A stretch of 7,055 nt of DNA, taken from Methanomicrobiaceae archaeon UBA436 (GTDB lineage Archaea; Halobacteriota; Methanomicrobia; Methanomicrobiales; Methanoculleaceae). Location of the stretch: assembly GCA_002497965.1 (NCBI GenBank), contig DAFR01000114.1:1-7055 (forward strand). Direction: 5' to 3'. Of this stretch, positions 1-4,816 are shown one piece after another. A model generated the notes under the pieces. That model was not told the DNA's origin. It ran no database searches and was given only the letters and a program-made list of their open reading frames with translations. Every line of letters starts with the position of its first letter. Positions within the stretch are counted from its first letter, which is position 1. The position numbers and the translations under genes were made by a program.

Positions 1-137
1 GGCACACCGCAACATTCCGGATATATCTGCGGAAAGGCAAGGGTGGCAAGAGGGTCGCCCGCTTGGTAGATAGTCCCAATCTGCCTGAAGGCGAGGCAGC
101 GTTCATGGTCGAGCAGGCGGGGCTCAGATCGTGTTAA
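1..137 (+). CDS. radA: DNA repair and recombination protein RadA, C-terminal end (5' partial)
   Basis: This is the last 44 codons of a gene entering from the left, read from position 3 to the TAA at 135-137. The peptide has the C-terminal signature of archaeal RadA recombinases: [19 protein letters not shown] followed by PNLPEGEA. RadA is the archaeal RecA/Rad51 homologue, which forms filaments on single-stranded DNA and drives ATP-dependent strand exchange. The visible part is the end of the ATPase core; the Walker motifs lie outside the window. RadB paralogues are the main alternative, but the LRKGKGGKR loop and the [10 protein letters not shown] ending fit RadA better. The stop codon overlaps the GTG start of the next gene by 7 bases (GTGTTAA), so the two genes probably share a transcript. 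Confidence 0.85.
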   Translation, partial: HTATFRIYLRKGKGGKRVARLVDSPNLPEGEAAFMVEQAGLRSC

Positions 138-835
138 GAGCGGTTGCAACCGACGTCGATGGCACCATCACCGATCTGCGGCGGCGGATCAACACCGCCG
201 CCGTCGAAGCCATCCGCACCCTCGTCGACACCGGGATCACGGTTGTGCTTGCAAGCGGCAACACCGTCTGTTTCATGGATAGTCTCTCAAAGATGGTCGG
301 GACGGATGGGACTATCATCGGTGAGAACGGTGGTGTCTACCGGAGAGGTTTCTCCGGCCCTCTCCAGATCGTCGGTGACCGGCAGGTCTGTCTGGAAGCG
401 TTTGAGATTCTCAGGGATTACTTTGCCAGAAAGGGTGTTGAACTCGAGCAGTACAGTGCAGAATACCGGTTTGCTGACGTCGCCTTCGCGCGGAACATCG
501 ATCCCGCTGAGGCGCAGGCGGTCATCCGGGTGCAGGGCCTAGATGTACGCGTGCTTGATACCGGATTCGCGATCCACCTCCAGCCACGGGGCGTGAGCAA
601 GGGGGCGGCGATGCGTGAACTCGCCGTTGAGATGGGTATCCCCACCTCAGAGATTCTCGCTATCGGGGACTCCGAGAACGACATCGAGATGCTCGAGGCC
701 GCCGGTGTAGGGGTAGCGGTTGCAAACGCCACCCCGGCCACACGCATGGCTGCGGACGTTGTCACCTCAAGGCCACACGGTGACGGCTTCGTGGAGGCGG
801 TAAAAATGCACTACTCAGATCTCTTCAGCAGGTAG
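131..835 (+). CDS. pgp: Archaeal phosphoglycolate phosphatase (HAD superfamily, type IIB cap)
   Basis: A 234-residue HAD phosphatase, about the usual length for archaeal phosphoglycolate phosphatases and sucrose-phosphatase-like enzymes. All four HAD motifs are present. Motif I is DVDGTIT, with nucleophile D8 and acid/base D10. Motif II is the serine of LASGNT (S42). Motif III is K157 in GVSKGAA. Motif IV is GDSENDIEM, with Mg2+ ligands around D180 and D184. The segment between motifs II and III (about residues 80-155) is the alpha/beta cap that sets substrate choice. The family enzyme hydrolyses 2-phosphoglycolate to glycolate, a metabolite-repair reaction in the cytoplasm; substrate cannot be proved from sequence and other small phosphosugars are possible. 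The GTG start at 131 overlaps the radA stop, suggesting translational coupling; no strong Shine-Dalgarno is visible. The last 25 bases overlap the 3' end of the opposite-strand PRC-barrel gene. Confidence 0.9.
   Translation: MLRAVATDVDGTITDLRRRINTAAVEAIRTLVDTGITVVLASGNTVCFMDSLSKMVGTDGTIIGENGGVYRRGFSGPLQIVGDRQVCLEAFEILRDYFARKGVELEQYSAEYRFADVAFARNIDPAEAQAVIRVQGLDVRVLDTGFAIHLQPRGVSKGAAMRELAVEMGIPTSEILAIGDSENDIEMLEAAGVGVAVANATPATRMAADVVTSRPHGDGFVEAVKMHYSDLFSR
802..806 (-). terminator. T5 run just past the PRC-barrel stop codon
   Basis: On the minus strand the PRC-barrel stop codon (TAG, 813-811) is followed within a few bases by TTTTT (806-802), an archaeal-type U-run termination signal. It lies inside the coding region of the convergent phosphatase gene. 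In the other direction, the T-rich bases following the phosphatase stop (about 853-871) lie inside the PRC-barrel gene. There is no convincing hairpin, so this is a weak call. Confidence 0.3.
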
Positions 836-1068
836 CGGTCTACAACAACGTAATCCTTTATATCTTTTACAGCCTCGAACGGCACGAGCATCTTGTCTCC
901 ATCCGTTCTGTAACCATCGGTCCTGAACGTCTCGTCCGGCTTGACAAGAAGGTCGACAACCTGCCCGGTGCTCAGGTCAACCATGATATTCTTGATGGTT
1001 CCGATGAGCATGCCATCGTTGCTCATCACTTTCTTCCTGGCAAGGGAGCGGCAGAACGTTTTGCTCAT
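811..1068 (-). CDS. Small single-domain PRC-barrel protein
   Basis: From the ATG at 1068 this encodes 85 residues forming one PRC-barrel domain: SLARKKVMSNDG, then IGTIKNIMVDLSTGQVVDLLV, a short acidic/charged loop, and LVPFEAVKDIKDYVVVD. PRC-barrels are small beta-barrels used for protein or RNA contacts. In euryarchaea, small one-barrel proteins of this kind (CdpB1 and CdpB2 of Haloferax) act with SepF and FtsZ in cell division, while others fuse to RimM for ribosome maturation. Which role applies here is not visible. An in-frame ATG at 1077 would add three residues (MIC). I prefer 1068 because the TATA box at 1089-1098 places the transcription start near 1069, giving a leaderless mRNA, and neither start has a Shine-Dalgarno. 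The 3' end overlaps the phosphatase gene by 25 bases. Confidence 0.8.
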   Translation of the reverse strand: MSKTFCRSLARKKVMSNDGMLIGTIKNIMVDLSTGQVVDLLVKPDETFRTDGYRTDGDKMLVPFEAVKDIKDYVVVDRYLLKRSE

Positions 1069-1088
1069 ACAAATCATGTGGTTTTGTA

Positions 1089-1098
1089 ATATATAAAT
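1089..1098 (-). promoter_or_regulatory. TATA box of the PRC-barrel gene
   Basis: The minus strand reads ATTTATATAT, a good archaeal TATA box. Its centre is about 26 bases from the ATG at 1068, the spacing expected for a leaderless transcript. An inverted-repeat cluster (1104-1137) lies immediately upstream, over and beyond the BRE position. The central ATATAT is symmetric, so weak plus-strand initiation near 1119 cannot be excluded. Confidence 0.55.
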
Positions 1099-1103
1099 CT
1101 TCT

Positions 1104-1137
1104 AAGCGGGTGAAACCCCATAAAACCCGCTTTATGG
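1104..1137. repeat. Two interleaved perfect inverted repeats upstream of the PRC-barrel promoter
   Basis: The first pair is AAGCGGGT (1104-1111) and ACCCGCTT (1125-1132), 8 of 8 with a 13-base spacer; the arm centres are 21 bp apart, two helical turns. The second pair is CCATAAA (1118-1124) and TTTATGG (1131-1137), 7 of 7 with a 6-base spacer; its left arm lies in the spacer of the first and its right arm overlaps it by two bases. As DNA this could be an operator for a dimeric regulator just upstream of the BRE/TATA. As RNA the two stems exclude each other in full form. Function is inferred only. Confidence 0.5.
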
Positions 1138-1278
1138 AGAAAACCCTCAGACTGATCCCTCCCTTCAGGGGGTGACAGTCGCCCATTATTCTGGCGGATG
1201 CCACGCTAACCGTGCCCCTGCCCGGGTTAAAGACCGTTGGAGTTTTCCTCTGGCGGGGAAAAGACAGTCAGTCAAAAA
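1138..1278. other. Gene-free spacer with serial short hairpins between the histone and PRC-barrel genes
   Basis: No convincing coding sequence lies here. Short inverted repeats follow one another. GACTG (1150-1154) pairs with CAGTC (1176-1180) and encloses CCCTCCC facing GGGGG. CGCC (1180-1183) pairs with GGCG (1193-1196). CACG (1202-1205) pairs with CGTG (1211-1214). TTTTCC (1243-1248) pairs with GGAAAA (1257-1262). Part of this must be the 3' end of the histone transcript; the remainder might be a structured RNA on either strand, but I cannot match it to a known RNA family. Confidence 0.35.
1243..1278 (-). terminator. Possible histone gene terminator
   Basis: On the minus strand, TTTTT (1278-1274) begins about 10 bases after the histone stop codon. 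It is followed by a 6-bp hairpin with arms TTTTCC and GGAAAA (1262-1243). Archaeal termination mainly needs a U-run, so the T5 is the more meaningful element; the hairpin sits after it rather than before it. Confidence 0.3.
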
Positions 1279-1287
1279 TTGGATGGT

Positions 1288-1497
1288 TCACTTCAGAGTC
1301 TCGGTCGCCATCCGGATATCGATTGCCTTGACCGTCTTCCTGCCTGCATGACCCGCCAGTTTGATCGCCTCTTTTGCGACCCGCGCAGCGTAATCTTCCA
1401 TCAGTCTTGCGAGTTCCTCGCTGGCATCAGAACTCACCCGTTCCGCACCGGCTTTCTTTATGAGCCTTCCAACAGGTGCAAGAGGTATTTCAGTCAT
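1288..1497 (-). CDS. Archaeal histone (HMf family)
   Basis: A 69-residue histone-fold protein, the length of the HMf histones of Methanothermus. It consists of the three-helix fold only, with no tails. Family residues are present: PLAPVGRLIKKAGAERVS at the N-terminus, with DNA-contacting R11 and R20 (HMf R10 and R19), and the second DNA-binding loop AGRKTVKA with R53, K54 and T55. Archaeal histones dimerise, then stack into tetramers or longer filaments that wrap DNA in the nucleoid. The reading frame stays open back to 1539, but the extra 14 residues are unlike any histone. The ATG at 1497 has a strong purine-rich ribosome binding site, so it is taken as the start. The gene lies between the CBS regulator and the PRC-barrel gene, all on the minus strand, with spacers of 144 and 219 bases, and it has its own candidate promoter. 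Confidence 0.95.
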   Translation of the reverse strand: MTEIPLAPVGRLIKKAGAERVSSDASEELARLMEDYAARVAKEAIKLAGHAGRKTVKAIDIRMATETLK

Positions 1498-1518
1498 GAT
1501 CCTTTCTCTCCTTTCTCT
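1498..1518 (-). promoter_or_regulatory. Histone ribosome binding site, built from a 9-base tandem duplication
   Basis: On the minus strand AGAGAAAGG occurs twice in direct succession (1518-1510 and 1509-1501), followed by ATC and the ATG at 1497. The junction creates AAGGAG, with GGAG about 10 bases from the ATG; the second copy ends in AAGG only 3 bases from it. This supports translation from 1497 rather than from the upstream ATG at 1539. Confidence 0.65.
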
Positions 1519-1584
1519 AGTAATCTCTGAGGTATGCATCCTCTGATCAGAAATCTCTTAACAGAAAGACCATTGATAGCCGCC

Positions 1585-1592
1585 TATAAATA
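1585..1592 (-). promoter_or_regulatory. Candidate TATA box of the histone gene
   Basis: The minus strand reads TATTTATA inside the 144-base gap between the regulator and histone genes. Initiation about 25 bases downstream, near 1563, would give a leader of about 65 bases that includes the palindrome TCTGATCAGA (1542-1551) and the duplicated ribosome binding site. The leader is long compared with the leaderless neighbours. Confidence 0.5.
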
Positions 1593-1641
1593 CTTGTCCC
1601 TCACTGGAGGGGTTGGTGCAGTTGGTTTCGCAAAAGAGGGA

Positions 1642-2523
1642 TCAAAACGAGGGGAAGACGCTGATTATGTCGCTCTGAGTGACGATCCCGACCGGTTTGC
1701 CGTTTTCGACCACAACCAGCCTCCCGATCTCCCGTTCCTTGAACCGGCCCACGAGTTCGTAGAGCCGGATAGATGGTGGTGCCATCACCACGTCGGTTGT
1801 CATGACCTGCGCGATGGGCGCATCCAGTGTTGACCCGGTGTCAAGTCCCCGGGCGATATCGCTCAATGTCACAATGCCTGTAAGGTTTCCCGCATCATCA
1901 AGGACCGGTGCACCATGGATGTGGTGTTTATTGAAGAGGTGAATTGCATCGCGGAAGGTTGCGGTGATCGGCAGCGTCCGAACCGGTGTGCTCATGTAAT
2001 GCGAGATCGGACGTTTTGGGAGGGAGATCATCTCTGAGACGCTGATCAGGAGCGCCTCCTGGTTCTCGTCCATCCCGAACACTTCGCCTCGAACGAGGAG
2101 TTTATTCACGGGGGTTGGGCCTATAGTGACCATATCTCCCATGTTAAAGAGTTTCACGCTTCCAATGATCTTGACCACTGCCTGGCAGAGGTCAGGGTGG
2201 CAGAGGGTGGTAAACCCGAGTTCGGTGACGCGGACGCCTTTTACCTTTTCACCGTCGCGCACGATCGGTACCTCGAACTGGTGCTCGAGATCCCCTAGAT
2301 TCAACTCCGTATATGCTCTGGCGGTTGGGCTGTAACCCCCCTTTGGTCCCGGCACCCCATCGACCAGTCCGAGTGCCCTCAACGCCTGCATCTGGTTGCG
2401 GACGGTGCCGGGATTACGCCTCAGTACCTCTGCGATCTCCTCACCTTTTATAGAGTGGGAAGACTGATGGTAAAGGGTGATTAAGGTTATCAGAATATCC
2501 TTCTGAATAGGGGAGAGCTCCAT
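1642..2523 (-). CDS. Predicted transcriptional regulator: N-terminal HTH plus C-terminal tandem CBS domains
   Basis: The protein has 293 residues. Residues 1-70 form a winged helix-turn-helix (IKGEEIAEVL, then PGTVRNQMQALRALGLV and a GPKGGY wing). Residues about 76-170 form a middle domain of unknown role. Two CBS domains follow at 173-227 (ISHYMST ... GIVTLSDIARGL) and 237-290 (IAQVMTT ... GIVTQSDIISVF). Both end in the GIVTxSDI signature of adenosine-nucleotide-binding Bateman modules. This architecture is a known archaeal regulator group with no settled target; CBS pairs typically bind AMP, ADP, ATP or S-adenosylmethionine, so it may couple transcription to energy or methyl-donor state. 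The ATG at 2523 has no Shine-Dalgarno, and the TATA box at 2546-2553 is about 26 bases away, so the mRNA is probably leaderless. It is divergent from the GTPase gene over a 48-base gap, so self-regulation and regulation of the GTPase are plausible but unproved. Confidence 0.88.
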   Translation of the reverse strand: MELSPIQKDILITLITLYHQSSHSIKGEEIAEVLRRNPGTVRNQMQALRALGLVDGVPGPKGGYSPTARAYTELNLGDLEHQFEVPIVRDGEKVKGVRVTELGFTTLCHPDLCQAVVKIIGSVKLFNMGDMVTIGPTPVNKLLVRGEVFGMDENQEALLISVSEMISLPKRPISHYMSTPVRTLPITATFRDAIHLFNKHHIHGAPVLDDAGNLTGIVTLSDIARGLDTGSTLDAPIAQVMTTDVVMAPPSIRLYELVGRFKEREIGRLVVVENGKPVGIVTQSDIISVFPSF

Positions 2524-2545
2524 AGTTATCAGTCATTATATGTTG

Positions 2546-2553
2546 TTTAAATA
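2546..2553. promoter_or_regulatory. Shared, near-palindromic TATA box for two divergent leaderless genes
   Basis: The box reads TTTAAATA on the plus strand and TATTTAAA on the minus strand. Its centre lies about 26 bases from the regulator ATG (2523, minus) and about 22 bases from the GTPase GTG (2572, plus). Both are the TATA-to-start distances of archaeal leaderless promoters. No other good TATA box lies in the 48-base gap; CATATAATG on the minus strand is too close to the ATG. Confidence 0.6.
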
Positions 2554-2571
2554 CATTAGGGTGTGTGTAGC

Positions 2572-3552
2572 GTGGAATTTGAAACCATCCCGACCGTTCC
2601 GACGGCTGACGAAGTTATCGACCGCAGTCTTCGGAGGGCGGCAGCCAGAAAGAAACTGAAGACCAACGTCGATACAGCAAACGAGGAGTTTGTGCGGGCG
2701 GTCGGGAGCGCTATACACGATAAATTAAAGGGCGTGGTCACCTCGTTCCCGAGTTTTGAGCGTCTCCCGCCATTCTACCAGGAGATGACCGATATCCTCG
2801 TCTCGGTCGATCGGTTGAAACACTCGCTGGGTGCTGTTGCCTGGGCGGCCGATCAGGTCCGGGTTATCAGTTCCGGCTACGCCCGGAGCATGCGAAAGAG
2901 CGGAGAGACCGACCGGAAACGGCGGCAGGCCGTTGCCCGGATGGCTTCGGTCGTTCACCAGGTTGGAGATGATCTTCTCTTCCTCAACGAGGCGAGGAAC
3001 ATCCTGCGCAAACTGCCGCACGTGAGCGAGGATGAGTTTACCGTGGTGGTTGCCGGGTTCCCGAATGTGGGGAAATCCTCTTTCATAAGGCTGGTATCAA
3101 CCGCGGAACCGGAGATCGCCGCCTACCCCTTCACCACAAAAGGGGTCATCGTCGGTCACCGTGATATTGGAGGCCGCAAACGGATTCAGTTCATCGATAC
3201 TCCGGGTCTCCTGGAGCGCCCCGCCGAGGAGAGGAACCCGATCGAGCGGCAGGCAGTGAGTGCCATCATAAACACGGCCGATTTAGTCATATTCATACTT
3301 GACGCAAGTGAACACTGCGGCTACTTGCTCGATGATCAGATTCGCCTCCTTGAAGAGGTGCACGAGGTTGTCGATGTGCCTGTCGTGCCGGTCGTAAACA
3401 AGGCGGATATAAGGGGGATCGATGGCTACCCGGTGATGTCCACCCTCACCGGGGAGGGAGTGAATGAGGTGCTCGACCTCATTCTCACCCTCAGAGCGAA
3501 AGCCACCCAAACGAGCCTGCGAGGGCCGCTCCAATCAGAAACCCGGCAATAG
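2572..3552 (+). CDS. NOG1-family GTPase (OBG-related, probable ribosome assembly factor)
   Basis: From the GTG at 2572 the protein has 326 residues, the usual length of archaeal NOG1 proteins. Residues about 1-155 are a helical N-terminal domain (FETIPTVPTADEVIDRSLRR and on). The GTPase domain has G1 GFPNVGKSS (162-170), with K168 and S169 contacting the phosphates. Switch threonines lie in YPFTTKG, G3 is DTPG (209-212), G4 is NKAD (276-279), and the G5-like STLTGEG starts at 290. Eukaryotic NOG1 acts in large ribosomal subunit assembly; the archaeal role is inferred from this. An in-frame GTG at 2563 is possible, but it lies only about 13 bases from the TATA box, and family members begin near MEFE, which matches 2572. 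The 3' end overlaps the protease gene by 62 bases, tail to tail. Confidence 0.88.
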   Translation: MEFETIPTVPTADEVIDRSLRRAAARKKLKTNVDTANEEFVRAVGSAIHDKLKGVVTSFPSFERLPPFYQEMTDILVSVDRLKHSLGAVAWAADQVRVISSGYARSMRKSGETDRKRRQAVARMASVVHQVGDDLLFLNEARNILRKLPHVSEDEFTVVVAGFPNVGKSSFIRLVSTAEPEIAAYPFTTKGVIVGHRDIGGRKRIQFIDTPGLLERPAEERNPIERQAVSAIINTADLVIFILDASEHCGYLLDDQIRLLEEVHEVVDVPVVPVVNKADIRGIDGYPVMSTLTGEGVNEVLDLILTLRAKATQTSLRGPLQSETRQ

Positions 3553-4396
3553 CCCCCCCGTTTAAGGGCGGAAGTCCGGCCTGGGGGTTGCCCCGGTTGA
3601 CAAAGTACAGGAGTACAGCGAACCCGGCAAGCGATCCAATCATCGCGCCGAGCGTCGGTGCGGATAAAACCCAGATGGCCGGGGGCGCGTCGACGAAGAC
3701 GTGTGAAGAGACCACCAGGATAGAGGGCATGATGAGGTCGCCCATCCCCATTACGAACGCACCGCGCTCCTCCCCCTCCGCGATCTGCAGTCCCTCTTTT
3801 CTGAAAGAGTAATCCTTTCTCTTTGGCACCACAACCATGATCGGGGCCCTGGTCTCCAGGACGCCCTCTGCAAGCGTGATCATGTGTTTTGTCCGGTAGA
3901 CGGAGATGGCGTCGTAGACCGCGAGCAGAACGAGCAGCACGAGCACCGGCAGTATTGCCAGGGATATCCCGAAGATGGATGCGATTCCGGCTGAGATCAG
4001 AACGCCCAGGGTATCGATAACATACCACTCAGGATACAGGTAGAGGAGCGCGGTTGCCGCTCCGGCACCGATGAGCGCCGCGGCAGCGGTTGCCGCGGTT
4101 GCCCCGTGGGTAAGGGAAAATAGCGCACCGAAGATGTATACAAATGTCATAAACAGTGCAAAGCCGATGAAAACGGCGATTATCCTCCTTCCACCCAGAC
4201 GGATCAGGATGAGCAGGATCACCGTGAAGACGAGCAGCAACCCGATAAAGATCAGGGGGTTTGCCACCGATTCCGGATCTTCAAACGCCACAAGTCCCAC
4301 CGCCTGCATGGGCATGACAAGGGTGATGGCGACGATCTGGACAAAAAGGAGCATCAGGGGCATTCCAAGAAAGGGTAGCCAGTTGCGTATCAGCAT
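3491..4396 (-). CDS. Presenilin/signal-peptide-peptidase-like intramembrane aspartyl protease (PSH, family A22)
   Basis: From the ATG at 4396 the protein has 301 residues and is hydrophobic along most of its length, consistent with nine membrane helices. The catalytic pair is present: D162 in LAVYDAIS (YD motif) and D220 in GMGDLIMP (GxGD motif), separated by a charged cytosolic loop containing VVVPKRKDYSFRKEG. The third family motif, PAL, appears as PPL within LPPLNGG (residues 275-281). Length, spacing and aspartate numbering match the crystallised presenilin homologue of Methanoculleus marisnigri as I remember it. The enzyme cleaves transmembrane segments within the bilayer; the natural archaeal substrate is unknown. 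The reading frame can begin one codon earlier at a GTG (4399), but ATG 4396 has a GGAG (4407-4404) at a 7-base spacing. A seven-C run on the plus strand (3553-3559) lies within the gene, close to the PPL motif. Confidence 0.93.
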   Translation of the reverse strand: MLIRNWLPFLGMPLMLLFVQIVAITLVMPMQAVGLVAFEDPESVANPLIFIGLLLVFTVILLILIRLGGRRIIAVFIGFALFMTFVYIFGALFSLTHGATAATAAAALIGAGAATALLYLYPEWYVIDTLGVLISAGIASIFGISLAILPVLVLLVLLAVYDAISVYRTKHMITLAEGVLETRAPIMVVVPKRKDYSFRKEGLQIAEGEERGAFVMGMGDLIMPSILVVSSHVFVDAPPAIWVLSAPTLGAMIGSLAGFAVLLYFVNRGNPQAGLPPLNGGAIAGFLIGAALAGSFGWLSL

Positions 4397-4423
4397 CACA
4401 AAACTCCATTCATTATAGGTAGA

Positions 4424-4431
4424 TTAATTAA
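4424..4431. promoter_or_regulatory. Palindromic TTAATTAA between the protease and the small membrane-protein gene
   Basis: The box is a perfect palindrome in the 57-base divergent gap. Its centre is about 26 bases from the plus-strand ATG at 4454, which has no Shine-Dalgarno, fitting a leaderless transcript. It is about 31 bases from the protease ATG at 4396, giving only a few bases of leader in that direction; the GGAG there would be at or before the RNA 5' end. It is weaker as a TATA box than the one at 2546-2553. Confidence 0.42.
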
Positions 4432-4453
4432 TGCATCCCCATCACCATAAATC

Positions 4454-4768
4454 ATGGAGATTCGCGAACTCATCGTCGATATCGTACTCACCCTCGTGAT
4501 GGTTGTCTCCACCCTTGTGCTGGTGATGCGGTTCTGGCAGGACCTGATAATAGCGGTTGCTGCGACGTTAATGATGCTCTCTCTCGGGGGGCTTTTCATA
4601 TCCCTTGGTATCAAGATTCTGAACCTCGAGCAGAGCATTGTGCAGCGCGAACGCACAATGCGTGTGAATATGGAAGAGCTTGGCAGGACGATGACTGCCA
4701 GATACGACAATACCATAAGCCACATCGAGGAGATCGTGAGCGACCTCTCCCGGAGGATGTACCGCTGA
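4454..4768 (+). CDS. Small two-helix membrane protein with coiled-coil tail, function unknown
   Basis: The 104-residue product is not a family I can name. A short charged N-terminus (MEIRE) is followed by two hydrophobic helices, about residues 7-26 and 30-54, separated by a tight RFWQD turn, so the protein is a helical hairpin in the membrane. From about residue 55 to the end it is polar and helical, with heptad-like hydrophobic spacing (ILNLEQSIVQRERTMRVNM, then EELGRTMTARYDNTISHIEE), typical of a short coiled coil. Both termini should be on the same side; the arginine-rich tail suggests the cytoplasm. It is divergent from the intramembrane protease over 57 bases, so it could be a partner or substrate, but that rests only on position. 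It has no Shine-Dalgarno and lies about 26 bases from TTAATTAA, so it is probably leaderless. The FEN1 gene follows after 48 bases on the same strand. Confidence 0.8.
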   Translation: MEIRELIVDIVLTLVMVVSTLVLVMRFWQDLIIAVAATLMMLSLGGLFISLGIKILNLEQSIVQRERTMRVNMEELGRTMTARYDNTISHIEEIVSDLSRRMYR

Positions 4769-4780
4769 CCGGATCGTCAC

Positions 4781-4786
4781 TTTAAT
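4781..4786 (+). promoter_or_regulatory. Weak candidate TATA element for FEN1
   Basis: TTTAAT lies in the 48-base gap, 31 bases from its centre to the FEN1 ATG at 4817, and would give a leader of about 8 bases. The start itself is preceded only by a poor GGTAA. Read-through from the membrane-protein gene upstream is an alternative. Confidence 0.3.
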
Positions 4787-4816
4787 GGCATCTCCCACTT
4801 CCATGATCTGGTAAGC

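Noticed and set aside
1104..1137. H-type pseudoknot formed by the two interleaved repeats
   Set aside because: With full stems there are no bases left for the loop that must cross the first stem, so it is sterically unlikely. Alternative stems or a DNA operator are more plausible.
977..1204. Minus-strand 75-codon open frame spanning the PRC-barrel promoter
   Set aside because: It would run through the TATA box and into the PRC-barrel gene in another frame; no domain or ribosome site.
1498..1539. Fourteen-residue N-terminal extension of the histone
   Set aside because: The ATG at 1497 has the ribosome site and the protein then matches HMf histones in length and N-terminus. The extension is leader sequence.
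3426..4028. Minus-strand 200-codon open frame
   Set aside because: It overlaps the protease gene out of frame and is arginine/glycine-rich low-quality sequence; the protease frame has clear catalytic motifs.
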